64,000 bases of DNA, taken from the NCBI GenBank assembly GCA_016861045.1, contig BOKP01000004.1, forward strand, positions 310,001-374,000, written 5' to 3'. This document shows, in pieces, positions 16,195 through 25,546 of this stretch. The notes below the pieces were generated by a model. That model was not told where the DNA came from and did no database searches. It saw nothing but the letters and a program-made list of their open reading frames with translations. Every line of letters starts with the position of its first letter. Within the stretch, counting starts at the first letter, position 1. The DNA comes from Actinomycetes bacterium (GTDB lineage: Bacteria > Actinomycetota > Thermoleophilia > Solirubrobacterales > 70-9). The position numbers were made by a program, and so were the translations under genes.

Positions 16195-18774
16195 ATGCTC
16201 GCGCTCGCACTACGCGGGCTGGCGTCGCGGAAGCTGCGCGCCGCGCTGACGGCGCTGGCGATCATGCTCGGCGTCGCGATGGTCGCCGGCACCTTCATGC
16301 TGAAGGGGTCGGTCGAGAAGGCCTTCGACGACATCTTCGCCGAGGCCAACGCCGGGATCGACGTCACCGTCCAGCCCCGGAGCGAGTTCGACGTCGGCTT
16401 CGACATGCCCGAGTCGGGAGCCGCGCTGCCGCAGTCGCTGGTCTCCCGGGTCGAGGGCGTCGACGGCGTCGAGAAGGCCGCCGGCGGCATCGGCGACTCG
16501 ACCTCGATCGCGATCCTCGACCCCGCCGGCGAGCGGATCGGGCCGCCGGGGGGCGGGCCGCCGCACATCGCCGCCAGCGTCGAGCCGGAGCCGTTCAACC
16601 CCTTCACCTGGATCGAGGGGTCGGCGCCCGACGCGCCGGACGAGGTCGGCATCGACTCGATCACGGCCGGCGAGGAGGGCTGGCAGGTCGGCCAGGAGGT
16701 CACGATCAGCGGGGTCGGCGGCGCCAAGCGCTACACGCTGTCGGGGATCGGCAGGTTCGGCAGCGGCGTCCCCCTCGGCGGGGCGAGCTTCGCGCTGTTC
16801 ACGCTGCCCGAGGCGCAGGCGATCACCGGCAAGCGCGGCGAGCTCGACAGCATCGACGTGCAGGCGGCTGCGGGCGTCGCCCCGGACGAGCTCGCCGCCC
16901 GCCTGAACGCTGCCCTGCCCGGGGACGCCGAGGCGAAGACCGGGGCCGAGGACGCGGCCGAGCAGTCGGCCGACATCGAGGAGGGCTTCGGCTTCCTGAC
17001 GACGTTCCTGCTCGTCTTCGCCGGGATCTCGGTGTTCGTCGGGGCGTTCCTGATCTTCAACACCTTCTCGATCACCGTCGCCCAGCGAACCCGTGAGTTC
17101 GGGATGCTGAGGACGCTGGGCGCCTCCTCGCGGCAGGTCCTTGCGACCGTCGTCGGGGAGGCGCTGGTCGTCGGGATCCTCGCCTCGCTCCTCGGGATCG
17201 TCGTCGGTCTCGGCTTCGTCGAGCTCATCACCGGCGCCTTCAAGGCGATCGGCTCCGAGCTCCCCCAGAGCGGGATCGTGGTGACCGGCGCGTCGATCGT
17301 CGTCCCGCTGATCGTCGGCGTCGTCTCGACCCTGGGATCCGCGATCGTGCCGGCGATCCGGGCTACCAGGGTGACCCCGCTCGAGGCGATCCGCGACGAC
17401 GCGCAGGTGGCCCGCAGGCCGTCGCGACGCCGGGTCTGGATCGCCCGGCTCCTCGTGGTCGCCGGGGTTCTCGCGCTTGCTGCCGGGCTGTTCGCGACGT
17501 CGTCGTTCGGCTCGGCCCTGCCGCTGCTCGGCCTCGGCCTGGTCCTCCTCTTCGTCGGCATCGCGATGCTGGCCGGCACGCTCGTGACGCCGCTGGCCTC
17601 GCTGGTCGGCCGCCCGATCGAGCGCCTCCGCGGCGTCACCGGGCGCCTCGCGCGGGAGAACACGCTCCGCAACGCCACCCGGACGGCGGTCACCTCGTCG
17701 GCGCTGATGATCGGGGTTGCGCTGGTCGTCTTCGCGGCGGTCTTCGCGGCATCGGCCACGAAGTCGGTGGGGGATGCGCTCGATGAGGCGTTCGCCGGCG
17801 ACCTGATCGTCTCCAACAGCGACGGCTTCTCGCCGATCTCGCCCGAGGTCGCCCGCGCGGTCGCGGGCGTCGAGGGCGTCGAGACCGTCTCGCCCCTGAC
17901 CGGCGCGCCGGCCGAGATCGAGCTGGCCACGACCGAGCAGGAGCTGGTCGACGGCCTCGACCCGGCGACCCTGACCCGGGTGGCCAAGCTCGAGTGGGTC
18001 GAGGGGGACGATGCGACGCTGACCGGCCTCGGCGCAGACGAGGCCATCGCCGAGTCGCAGTGGGCCGGGGAGAACGGCGTCGAGGTCGGCGACACCTTGA
18101 CGGTGCGGAGCGTGACCGGCGAGGAGACCCGGGTCCGGGTCGTGGGCAGCGTCCGCGATCGCGTCCAGCTCCTCGTCTCGACCCTGGCGCTGCCGATCGA
18201 CACGGTCCGCCGCCGGCTCGACGCCCGCCAGGACTTCGCCGATCTCGTCGGCTTCGCCGCGGGCGCCGACCCGGACGCGACCGGCGACCGCGTGGAGGAG
18301 CTCCTCGCGGACCGCTTCCCGCAGGCGGAGGCGCGCGATCAGCAGCAGTTCAAGCAGGAGCAGGAGGACCAGATCAACCAGCTCCTGGCGCTGATCTACG
18401 TGCTCCTGGCGCTGTCGGTCCTCGTCAGCCTGTTCGGCGTCGTCAACACCCTCGTCCTGACGATCTACGAGCGCACCCGCGAGATCGGGATGCTGCGCGC
18501 GATCGGCGCCTCGCGCTCGCAGATCCGCAGGATGGTCCGCTACGAGTCGCTGATCACGGCGATGATCGGGGCGTTGATCGGAGCCGTGATCGGGCTCGCG
18601 ATCGCGATCGCCGCAGTCGAGGCGCTCGAGGACGAGGGCCTGGTCCTCGGCGTGCCGGTCGCCGGCATCCTCCTCGTCCTCATCCTCGCCGGCGTCGCCG
18701 GCGTGATCGCCGGCGTCTGGCCTGCCCGCCGCGCCTCGCGGATCGAGGTGATGGAGGCGCTGCAGTACGAGTAG
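16195..18774 (+). CDS. FtsX-family ABC permease (two FtsX domains)
   Basis: This 859-residue membrane protein has an N-terminal helix at about 20-40 (ALTALAIMLGVAMVAG) and a large extracytoplasmic region. The first FtsX domain lies around 265-400 and a central helix pair at about 420-460. After a second external domain, the last FtsX domain covers about 730-850. TREFGMLRTLGAS and TREIGMLRAIGAS are the two copies of the cytoplasmic coupling motif. This is the fused actinobacterial permease form, which pairs with the ATPase encoded four bases upstream. No periplasmic adaptor is encoded nearby, as expected for a monoderm. Cargo is unknown. Confidence 0.92.
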   Translation: MLALALRGLASRKLRAALTALAIMLGVAMVAGTFMLKGSVEKAFDDIFAEANAGIDVTVQPRSEFDVGFDMPESGAALPQSLVSRVEGVDGVEKAAGGIGDSTSIAILDPAGERIGPPGGGPPHIAASVEPEPFNPFTWIEGSAPDAPDEVGIDSITAGEEGWQVGQEVTISGVGGAKRYTLSGIGRFGSGVPLGGASFALFTLPEAQAITGKRGELDSIDVQAAAGVAPDELAARLNAALPGDAEAKTGAEDAAEQSADIEEGFGFLTTFLLVFAGISVFVGAFLIFNTFSITVAQRTREFGMLRTLGASSRQVLATVVGEALVVGILASLLGIVVGLGFVELITGAFKAIGSELPQSGIVVTGASIVVPLIVGVVSTLGSAIVPAIRATRVTPLEAIRDDAQVARRPSRRRVWIARLLVVAGVLALAAGLFATSSFGSALPLLGLGLVLLFVGIAMLAGTLVTPLASLVGRPIERLRGVTGRLARENTLRNATRTAVTSSALMIGVALVVFAAVFAASATKSVGDALDEAFAGDLIVSNSDGFSPISPEVARAVAGVEGVETVSPLTGAPAEIELATTEQELVDGLDPATLTRVAKLEWVEGDDATLTGLGADEAIAESQWAGENGVEVGDTLTVRSVTGEETRVRVVGSVRDRVQLLVSTLALPIDTVRRRLDARQDFADLVGFAAGADPDATGDRVEELLADRFPQAEARDQQQFKQEQEDQINQLLALIYVLLALSVLVSLFGVVNTLVLTIYERTREIGMLRAIGASRSQIRRMVRYESLITAMIGALIGAVIGLAIAIAAVEALEDEGLVLGVPVAGILLVLILAGVAGVIAGVWPARRASRIEVMEALQYE

Positions 18775-18861
18775 GCGCGAGCGCCGCGCGTCGCGGTAGG
18801 CGCCGGCAGCGACGGCGACCGTGCGCAGCAGTGGCCTCCTCCGCGGAACCATCCCGCTTCC

Positions 18862-19215
18862 TCAGGTGGGTGCCTCGGGGAGCGGGAGCCCGAGCGCCAG
18901 CATGACCTCCGGAGCGGCCGCGATCACCCGAGGCATGCCGACCTCGGGCACGACCGCGAGCAACGTCGCGAGGATGTCCTCCGAGGCGATGCCCTCGCCG
19001 ATCGCGGCGGCGATCTGCCGTGCATATGCGGCGGGCGGGGCGTCCAGCGCGATCAGCGCCGCGATCCTGACGAGGGCGTCGGTCCGCCGGTCGAGCGGGG
19101 CGGCGCGGGGCAGCGCTGCCAGCGGCTCCGGGCCGCCCCCGCCCGCTGCAAGCAGGGCCAGAGCCCGCCGCGTCCCGGGGGCGACATCGGCGACCGGACG
19201 GGGCCTGTCAGGCAC
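18862..19215 (-). CDS. carboxymuconolactone decarboxylase/AhpD-like protein
   Basis: This 117-residue all-helical protein resembles the CMD/AhpD fold, with DALVRIAALIALDAPPAAY and EDILATLLAVVPEVG matching the repeated helical core. The CxxC pair of AhpD peroxidases is absent, so thiol chemistry is unlikely and the function is open. It starts with GTG and overlaps the end of the DUF7144 membrane protein gene by eight bases, so both are translated from one message. It converges on the FtsX permease gene. Confidence 0.7.
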   Translation of the reverse strand: MPDRPRPVADVAPGTRRALALLAAGGGGPEPLAALPRAAPLDRRTDALVRIAALIALDAPPAAYARQIAAAIGEGIASEDILATLLAVVPEVGMPRVIAAAPEVMLALGLPLPEAPT

Positions 19216-19603
19216 CCTCTCGACGGCCGCCGTAGGCGACGAGGCCGTAGATCACGAGCAGGTCGACGATGAAGATCATCGACGCCGCGAACGGGAACGC
19301 GTTGACGGTGAACAGGATCGCCAGCGCGTTCGCCGAGGCGGTGATCACTCCGACCCAGCGACCGTATGCATGCCGGTTCCAGATCGAGAACGCGGCGATG
19401 AGCTGGAGGATCCCGATGATCAGGATCACCCATCCCCAGGCGCTCAGGTCGGTGAGGATGACGTACCGCCCCTCATCGGTGAAGAAGTGCGAGTTGTCGA
19501 TCGCGGCGATGCCGAAGATCGTGTTGAGGATGCCGACGATCAGGATCATCACGCCCGCGAACGCGACCCATCCCGAGCCCTCGACCTGCTCGTTGCTGCC
19601 CAT
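19208..19603 (-). CDS. DUF7144-family small membrane protein
   Basis: This 131-residue protein has four predicted membrane helices: about 12-33, 55-72, 80-100 and 103-124. The phrases GWVAFAGVMILIVGILN, AWGWVILIIGILQL and YGRWVGVI match the DUF7144 pattern common in actinobacteria. Its function is unknown. The ATG has a GGGAGG ribosome site about 6 bases upstream. The CMD-like gene overlaps its 3' end. The LuxR regulator gene lies further downstream on the other side, so it could be part of the same stress-response neighbourhood. Confidence 0.8.
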   Translation of the reverse strand: MGSNEQVEGSGWVAFAGVMILIVGILNTIFGIAAIDNSHFFTDEGRYVILTDLSAWGWVILIIGILQLIAAFSIWNRHAYGRWVGVITASANALAILFTVNAFPFAASMIFIVDLLVIYGLVAYGGRREGA

Positions 19604-19660
19604 ACGGACCTCCCTCGTTGCGTTGAGTGCCGTCCGACGGACGGCGGCTACGCCCCGAAG

Positions 19661-21922
19661 CTAGGCGGGCGGGTCCAGGCCGGCATCCCCCGATCGGGGT
19701 GATCCCGGGCTGCCGCCACCGAGCAGCCCGGCCGTCCGGGCGCAGGCGACCGCCTCCGCCCGCGATGAGACGCCGAGCTTGGCGTAGACCGAGCGCGCCT
19801 GGGTCTTGACCGTGTTCGTCGAGACCTGGAGCTCGCGGGCGATTCCGGGGAACGTGAGGTGGGTCGGCAGCATGTGCAGGAGTCGCAGCTCCGCCGGAGT
19901 CAAGGGCCAGCGATCGTCGACGGCGCGCAGCGCGTCGGCGTCGGCCCGGCTGCGATCGAGCCAGCCGGCGAGCACGGGCGCATCCGCCGTCGCTTCGAAC
20001 GCCCGGCCGGCGCTCACCAGCAGCGAGCGCCCGCCGGCGAGGTCGTCGAGCAGCAGCGCCGTCCGGGCGAGGACGATCCTGACCTCAGCCTCGTACCAGG
20101 GGCTGAACGCGACCATGCGGTCGAGCAGGGCGGCGGCGAGCCGGCGGCCGCTGCGCGCCTCCTCGACGCGGCCCTGGATCGCGCGAACGAAGGCTGCCGC
20201 GGCGAAGATGAGGGCGTGGCTCGGGGCAAGGTGGAGCCCGTGCAGGTCGGCATCCGCCATCGCCCTGTCGGCGAGCCCGATCGCGCGTTCCGCCTCGCCC
20301 CGGTCGATCTCCAGCAGCGCGAGCTGCGAGACCGACAACGCCGCGACGCTGGGCGCGTCGATCCGTCCCTCCCGCGCGCATTCCTCGAGTAGGGGCGCCG
20401 CCTGCTCCGGCCTGCCCCCGAGAAAGCGCGCGCTCCCCTCGATCAGAAGGCACAGCGACCACCATTGGCTCGATCTCGGTATCAGCGATCGCGCGCGCTC
20501 GCAGTCCAGGCGGGACCGTTCGAGGCCGTCTCGTGCCGCTCCCGCCGCGCGGATCAGGCGTGCGAAGGCCTCGATCTCGACTCCGCCGCCGACTGCCTCG
20601 TTCCGCTCGAGGACGAGCGCGGTCCAGCGCTCGACGACGGCGCCGTTCGCCTGCCCGAGCGCGAGCGCCGCGGCGGTGAGTCCGAGCGTCGGCTCCGACG
20701 CTGCCGTCCGCTCGCCGAAGGCCTCCATCCACGCCTGCAGCGTCGCCTCGCGTCCGTGGCTCGCGTATTCGCCGGCGACGCCCCAGATCAGCCCGCCGGC
20801 GAGCGCGGGGTTGGCGGCGGCGATCGCGTGTTGGACGGCGCTCTCGACGTCTCCGGCGTCGGCGGTCCACCCGGCGGCCCGTTCGTGCAGGCTCCGCTCC
20901 TCGCGGGTCCCGCGGCGGTGCAGCTCGCCGGCCAGCATCTCCCGGAGTAGCGCGTGGCAGCGGAAATGGCGATCGCGGCGGTCGAGCGGGACCAGGAGCT
21001 GGTTCGCCCGCGCCAGTCGCAGCAATCGCGCGCCCGATCCGTCGCAGTCCAAGACGGCGTCACAGGCCGGTCCCGACAGCTCGTCGAGGACCGAGGCACG
21101 GACGAGGAACTCGCGATCGCCCGCGTCCAGCGAGGTCAGGAGCTGGTCGCGGAGGTAGTCGGCGACGACCCGGTCGTCACCACGGAAACGCTCGACCTCC
21201 GCGCTCGGATCGGCGGCCCGCGCCAGAGCCAGGGTGGAGAGGTAGATGGCCGCCGGCCAGCCTTCGGTGCGCTCCAGAAGTCGCCGCGTCGCCGTGGCAT
21301 CGAGGTCGATGCCGGACTCCCCGAGGAGCTCCCTTGCCTCGCCGCCGGTCATCGCCAGGTCGCCGGCGCCGAGCTCCCTCAGCGCCCGCTCGGCCCGCAG
21401 GCGACCGAGCGGAAGGGCCGGCTCCTCGCGGGAGGCGAGCGCGAGCACCGATCCCGGCGGGATGCCCTCGACGAGGGCTGCCACGACGGTCTCGGCTTCG
21501 CCGTGGACGTGGTGGACGTCGTCGAGCACGAGCACGAACGGCCTCGCGAAATCGGCGATCGCCGCCGTCAGCCGCGGGAGGGCGACGCCAGACAGGTCGG
21601 GCGCGACGCCGTCGAGGGCGGCGAAGACCGCGTCCGGCATCGGGTCGAGCGCGGCGAGCGTCGTGGCGATCGAGGACGCCAGCCGGATCGGGTCGCTGTC
21701 GTGAGCGCTCACGGTCAGCCAGGCGAAAGGGCGGTCGTCGGCGTCCCGCCACTGGCGCAGGAGGGTCGACTTCCCATAGCCGGCGGGGGCGACGATCAAC
21801 GCGATCGGCGGGCCGCCGCCGATCAGCGGGTCGATCAGGCGTCGCCTCGAGACGAGGCCGGAGGCGCGATCGGCCGGGCCGGGTCGGAGCCCGGTGCTGC
21901 GGGCGAGGGCGGTCGGAGTCAT
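19661..21922 (-). CDS. large LuxR-family (MalT-like) transcriptional regulator
   Basis: This 753-residue signal-transduction ATPase has Walker A APAGYGKSTLL at about 46-56 and Walker B FVLVLDDVHH near 129-138. A winged-helix stretch and a long helical-repeat region (about 330-670) follow, then a C-terminal LuxR helix-turn-helix. LTPAELRLLHMLPTHLTFPG and VSTNTVKTQARSVYAKLGVS hold the DNA-binding helices. Such regulators are switched by a ligand bound to the repeat region and activate nearby promoters. It is divergent from the DUF6325 gene with 74 bases between starts, so that promoter is a likely target. The ligand is unknown. Confidence 0.92.
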   Translation of the reverse strand: MTPTALARSTGLRPGPADRASGLVSRRRLIDPLIGGGPPIALIVAPAGYGKSTLLRQWRDADDRPFAWLTVSAHDSDPIRLASSIATTLAALDPMPDAVFAALDGVAPDLSGVALPRLTAAIADFARPFVLVLDDVHHVHGEAETVVAALVEGIPPGSVLALASREEPALPLGRLRAERALRELGAGDLAMTGGEARELLGESGIDLDATATRRLLERTEGWPAAIYLSTLALARAADPSAEVERFRGDDRVVADYLRDQLLTSLDAGDREFLVRASVLDELSGPACDAVLDCDGSGARLLRLARANQLLVPLDRRDRHFRCHALLREMLAGELHRRGTREERSLHERAAGWTADAGDVESAVQHAIAAANPALAGGLIWGVAGEYASHGREATLQAWMEAFGERTAASEPTLGLTAAALALGQANGAVVERWTALVLERNEAVGGGVEIEAFARLIRAAGAARDGLERSRLDCERARSLIPRSSQWWSLCLLIEGSARFLGGRPEQAAPLLEECAREGRIDAPSVAALSVSQLALLEIDRGEAERAIGLADRAMADADLHGLHLAPSHALIFAAAAFVRAIQGRVEEARSGRRLAAALLDRMVAFSPWYEAEVRIVLARTALLLDDLAGGRSLLVSAGRAFEATADAPVLAGWLDRSRADADALRAVDDRWPLTPAELRLLHMLPTHLTFPGIARELQVSTNTVKTQARSVYAKLGVSSRAEAVACARTAGLLGGGSPGSPRSGDAGLDPPA

Positions 21923-21996
21923 CCTGATCGGGTGATGCGTCTCGGCGTTCGCGGGCTAGAGTAGACGAGCAAGCCTCTGCGACCGAAGGAGATCAT

Positions 21997-22443
21997 GTGG
22001 AAGCCGCCGCCGTCGAGGACCTCGGGCCGATCGACTTCGTCCTGATCGAGTGGACCGACTCGGAGCCGACCGGAGAAGCGGCGCCGATCGTGCTCGACCT
22101 GCACGAGCGGGGAGTCATCCGCGTGCTCGACTTCGCCGCGTTCGCCAAGGACGGGGACGGGAACGTCGTCGCGATCGACCTCGGTGAGCTGCCCGAGGGC
22201 GCGGCCGCGTTCGCCGACTTCCGCGGGGCCGGCTCCGGGATCCTCGGCGAGGAGGACCTCGCCGCGGCCGCGGCGACGATCACGCCCGGCGCGCTGGCGG
22301 CGCTGATCGTCTACGAGAACTCCTGGGCCGGGCCGTTCGCGAGCGCCATCCGGCGCTCTGGCGGCCAGCTCGTCGCCACGGAGCGGATCCCCGTGCAGGC
22401 GTTCCTGGCGGCGCTCGAGGCCGCCGAGGCCGCCGAGGCCTGA
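21997..22443 (+). CDS. DUF6325-family protein
   Basis: This 148-residue soluble protein with high Ala/Glu content matches the actinobacterial DUF6325 pattern: a start around GPIDFVLIEW, then ERGVIRVLDFAAFAKD and IVYENSWAGPFASAIRRSGG. The GTG at 21997 has AAGGAG ending 6 bases upstream; an ATG two bases earlier is out of frame. The function is unknown. These proteins often sit beside a short SHOCT protein, as here (32 bases downstream). The LuxR regulator gene is divergent and could control this pair. Confidence 0.78.
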   Translation: MEAAAVEDLGPIDFVLIEWTDSEPTGEAAPIVLDLHERGVIRVLDFAAFAKDGDGNVVAIDLGELPEGAAAFADFRGAGSGILGEEDLAAAAATITPGALAALIVYENSWAGPFASAIRRSGGQLVATERIPVQAFLAALEAAEAAEA

Positions 22444-22474
22444 GACCCGAGTCCAAGACAGAGAGGAGCCGAAC

Positions 22475-22729
22475 ATGCCAGGACTGCTCAGAGGGGTCGC
22501 GAGGACGGCGGTCGTCGCCGGCACCGCGACCGCCGTCAGCAACCGCGTCTCGCGCCGCCAGGCCGAGCGCTGGGCGCAGGAGGCCCCGCCGCAGCAGTAC
22601 GTGGAGCCCGCGCCGGCAGGGGCCGCGGATCCGATCGAGCAGCTCAAGGAGCTCGGCGAGCTCCGTGACAGCGGCGTCCTCACCGACGAGGAGTTCGCGG
22701 CGCAGAAGGCGAAGATCCTCGGGAGCTGA
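22475..22729 (+). CDS. small SHOCT-domain protein
   Basis: This 84-residue protein has an N-terminal segment rich in Ala and Val (about 8-22) that may contact the membrane. A Pro/Gln linker follows, then a C-terminal SHOCT motif, IEQLKELGELRDSGVLTDEEF. SHOCT domains mediate oligomerisation in many bacteria. It is preceded by GAGAGGAG and follows the DUF6325 gene. The two gene products are likely used together. It converges on the LLM oxidoreductase gene, with 17 bases between stops. Confidence 0.85.
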   Translation: MPGLLRGVARTAVVAGTATAVSNRVSRRQAERWAQEAPPQQYVEPAPAGAADPIEQLKELGELRDSGVLTDEEFAAQKAKILGS

Positions 22730-22746
22730 CCCGGGACCCGCGCCGC

Positions 22747-23724
22747 TCAGACCAGCTCGGCGCCGGCCTCGAGCGTCGCCTCGAACTCGGCGGTCGGGAC
22801 CGGGCTGACGCCGGGGGAAACGGCGCCGGCGTCGAGGTAGCGGCGGACGGCGGCACGGACGGCGTCGCCGTCGCCGAAGCCGCCGAGCGAGTCGAGCATC
22901 GCCTCCGACATCGCCGCCTTGGCGCGCTCGACGTCGCCGGCCGCGATCCCCTCGTCGAAGCCGGTGATCTCGGCCTCGAACCCGGACCGTTCGAGCATCG
23001 AGCGGTAGAACGGCAGCGACAGGTAGGTGACCAGGTCGGCACGGACGCGGTCGAGCGTGGCGGCGCGGTCACGCGTCACCGCTGCGGGGACGGCGGGGAC
23101 GACATCGAAGCCGTCGAGGTCCTTGCCGACCCGCTCGCGGCCCTTCCTCACCTCCGGGATCACCACGTCGCGGACGTATGGCGGGTCGCAGAGCCAGAGA
23201 AGGACGCCGTCGCCGATCTCGCCGGCGAGGCGGAGCATGTTCGGCGACAGCGCGGCGACGTAGATCGGCAGCTCGGAGCGGGGCCCGTAACCCATGAAGC
23301 GGAAGCCGGTCGGCCACTTCCGGCCCGGCGGCGGATCCTCGCCGCGGAGCATGGCGCGGACCGCGCCGACGTACTCGCGCATCTCGGCCACGGGCTTGTC
23401 GATCGTCTGCCCGTACCAGTTCTCGACCGTGACCCGGTGGGAGACGCCGAGGCCGAGGATCATCCGGCCGCCCGAGAGCTCGTCGATCGTCGCCGCCGCC
23501 TGCGCGGTCGCCACCGGGGTCCGCGAGTAGATCGGCAGCACCCCGGTGCCGAGGCCGATCCGCTCGCTGCCGGCCGCGTAGGCGGCGAGCAGGGTCAGCG
23601 AGTCGCGGCCGGCGATGTGGGTGACCCAGGCCGAGTCGTACCCGAGTGACTCGGCGAGCCGTACCCGCTCGACGGCGGCGTCGAGCGAGCGGCCCGCGGA
23701 GATGAAGGTGCCGATGCCGGGCAT
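22747..23724 (-). CDS. LLM-class F420-dependent oxidoreductase
   Basis: This 325-residue luciferase-like monooxygenase has a TIM barrel with LGYDSAWVTHIAGRD, ERIGLGTGVLPIYSRTP and GGRMILGLGVSHRV, which are flavin/F420-binding signatures of actinobacterial LLM proteins. Such enzymes use F420 (or FMN) to oxidise or reduce diverse substrates. The N-terminus MPGIGTFISAG is normal for the group. The CYTH-domain gene lies 70 bases upstream on the same strand. Substrate unknown. Confidence 0.88.
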   Translation of the reverse strand: MPGIGTFISAGRSLDAAVERVRLAESLGYDSAWVTHIAGRDSLTLLAAYAAGSERIGLGTGVLPIYSRTPVATAQAAATIDELSGGRMILGLGVSHRVTVENWYGQTIDKPVAEMREYVGAVRAMLRGEDPPPGRKWPTGFRFMGYGPRSELPIYVAALSPNMLRLAGEIGDGVLLWLCDPPYVRDVVIPEVRKGRERVGKDLDGFDVVPAVPAAVTRDRAATLDRVRADLVTYLSLPFYRSMLERSGFEAEITGFDEGIAAGDVERAKAAMSEAMLDSLGGFGDGDAVRAAVRRYLDAGAVSPGVSPVPTAEFEATLEAGAELV

Positions 23725-23794
23725 GGCGGACTCGTTCTATCCGATCGGCGCGATCCCCGGGAAACGGGCTCATTGCTCGGCGGGCCGTGGTCGG

Positions 23795-24553
23795 TCAGCG
23801 CAGCTCGCCGGCGAAGAACTCCAGCGCAGTCCTGGTCTTCGTCCGTTGCTCTCCCGACAGCTCGACGCTGCGCTCGGCGAGGAAGGCGCGGGACCTCGCC
23901 GCGACGTCGAAGGCTTCCTCCGGCGCGCACTTCGTCGAGAGCTCGAGGATCTGCGATCCGTCCGGGTAGAGCCAGAGCTCGACGACGAGCCGCCGGTCGT
24001 ACCCCTCCGGTGATGACTTGAGCTTCAGCACGTGCACCGGACCCAGCACAGCCAGGCCGTCGAGCTCGATCCCGTCGGGTGCGTGCTCGGCGTAGAAGGC
24101 CCGCTGGCCCTTCGTGAACAACTTCCGCAGTGGGCCACCCGCGAGGACCGTGTCCCGCACGGGGCGGCTCTTCACCGCGCCCTTGAACGACCCGGAGCAG
24201 ACGAAGCCGCCCGGCATCGCGTCGACCTCGATGCCGAACCTCTTTCCGGCACGGACTCGTTCCGGTAGCTCCTGCGGGACGACCGGACGCAGCTTGACGA
24301 CCGAGTCGTCGGGCTTGCCCTGGGTCCGGCGGGCTCGGACGACCAACCCGGCGCTCTCGAGGGCCAGATCAGGGGTGTCGAAGAAGTAGACCTGCCGCAG
24401 GAGCGCATCGAGCGGGTCGAGGCCGAGCGCCGCGACGGTCGCGCGGCGGTTCTCGTCGGGCACGGTGAGCTTCAGCTCGACGCTGTCCGCGAATTCGATC
24501 AGTCCGACCAGTTCGGCGAGTCGTGCATCATCCATCGTCGGGGCGGCTTCCAA
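23795..24553 (-). CDS. CYTH-like domain protein
   Basis: This 252-residue protein appears to be a triphosphate tunnel metalloenzyme relative. The N-terminal acidic/basic strand is VELKLTVPD, similar to the ExExK motif. VVRARRTQG, SVVKLRPV, VLKLKSS and VVELWLYPDGSQILELS supply the alternating charged strands of the tunnel. Such proteins hydrolyse or cyclise triphosphate compounds. The TTG start at 24551-24553 is preferred because AAGGAG lies 6 bases upstream; an internal ATG would lose six residues. Divergent from the FGE gene. The activity is inferred from residue patterns, not certain. Confidence 0.65.
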   Translation of the reverse strand: MEAAPTMDDARLAELVGLIEFADSVELKLTVPDENRRATVAALGLDPLDALLRQVYFFDTPDLALESAGLVVRARRTQGKPDDSVVKLRPVVPQELPERVRAGKRFGIEVDAMPGGFVCSGSFKGAVKSRPVRDTVLAGGPLRKLFTKGQRAFYAEHAPDGIELDGLAVLGPVHVLKLKSSPEGYDRRLVVELWLYPDGSQILELSTKCAPEEAFDVAARSRAFLAERSVELSGEQRTKTRTALEFFAGELR

Positions 24554-24695
24554 TCCTGTCTCCTTGGATTCCGTGTCGCTTCTCCACCTGCCTCACAGGC
24601 ACCGAGCCTCCCCGAATCGAACCGTGAAGCGCGCCTGCCCGCATCACCCGTTCCGCATGATGTCGCGATGCGCGTGGTGACCTACGCTTGCGGCG

Positions 24696-25517
24696 ATGGC
24701 GGACGGGCGCAACCCGGGCGCGGGTGACGGGATGGTCGCGCTCGTCGGTGGCAGGTTCGCGATGGGCAGCGACGATCGCTGGGCCTATCCGGACGACGGC
24801 GAGTCGCCGGTGCGGAACGTGTCGGTCGGACCGTTCGCGATCGATCCCCTCGCGGTTTCGAACGATTCGTTCGCCGCGTTCGCCGGTGTGACCGGCTACG
24901 TCAGCGAGGCCGAGCGGTTCGGCTGGTCGTTCGTCTTCGCCGGTCTTCTTCCCGACGAGTTCCCACCGACCCAGGGGGTCGCCGCGGCCCCGTGGTGGCG
25001 CCGCGTCGAGGGCGCCGATTGGCGCCACCCCGAGGGGCCGCGATCGTCGATCGAGCGTCGCGGGAGCCATCCGGTCGTCCACGTTTCCTGGAACGACGCG
25101 TCCGCCTACTGCGACTGGGCCGGCGTTCGCTTGCCCACCGAGGCCGAATGGGAGTTCGCGGCCCGCGGCGGGCTCAACGGCAGGACGTTCCCCTGGGGCG
25201 ACGAGCTCGAGCCCGATGGCGAGCACCGGATGAACGTCTGGCAGGGATCGTTTCCGGCCGACAACACCGTCGCCGACGGGTATTACGGGACCTGTCCGGT
25301 GGACGCGTTCCCGCCGAACGGCTACGGGCTCCACAACGCCACCGGGAACGTCTGGGAATGGACCGCCGACGCCTTCGGGCCGGGCCTGCGGGTTCAGAAG
25401 GGCGGGTCGTACCTCTGTCACGGCTCCTACTGCCGCCGCTACCGCGTCGCCGCGCGGCAGGGCTCGACGCCGGACAGCGCGACCGGAAACCTCGGCTTCC
25501 GCGTCGCGGCCGGGTGA
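24696..25517 (+). CDS. formylglycine-generating enzyme (sulfatase-activating)
   Basis: This 273-residue FGE/SUMF1-type protein matches the family from [15 protein letters not shown] to [10 protein letters not shown]. The copper-binding, substrate-binding cysteine pair is C241 and C246 in [15 protein letters not shown], the spacing seen in true FGE. Other motifs are [14 protein letters not shown] and GNVWEWTAD. The enzyme oxidises a cysteine in a CxPxR motif to formylglycine, which is the active residue of sulfatases. The next gene, tail to tail, is a sulfatase with such a cysteine. The ATG at 24696 has no strong ribosome site. Confidence 0.95.
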   Translation: MADGRNPGAGDGMVALVGGRFAMGSDDRWAYPDDGESPVRNVSVGPFAIDPLAVSNDSFAAFAGVTGYVSEAERFGWSFVFAGLLPDEFPPTQGVAAAPWWRRVEGADWRHPEGPRSSIERRGSHPVVHVSWNDASAYCDWAGVRLPTEAEWEFAARGGLNGRTFPWGDELEPDGEHRMNVWQGSFPADNTVADGYYGTCPVDAFPPNGYGLHNATGNVWEWTADAFGPGLRVQKGGSYLCHGSYCRRYRVAARQGSTPDSATGNLGFRVAAG

Positions 25518-25546
25518 GGCCCGCTCACCCGGCCGCTACTGCCGGG
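25512..25546. terminator. paired hairpins in the FGE/sulfatase convergent junction
   Basis: GGGTGAG (25512-25518) pairs perfectly with CTCACCC (25524-25530) around a 5-base loop and includes the FGE stop codon. CCCGGC (25528-25533) pairs with GCCGGG (25541-25546) and spans the sulfatase stop. Both genes end inside these structures with only 18 bases between their stops, so they could act as a bidirectional terminator. No T-run is present. Confidence 0.5.

Noticed and set aside
16210-18852. An 880-codon minus-strand frame opposite the FtsX-type permease gene
   Set aside because: The permease on the plus strand has clear membrane and coupling motifs; the opposite frame is biased low-complexity sequence.
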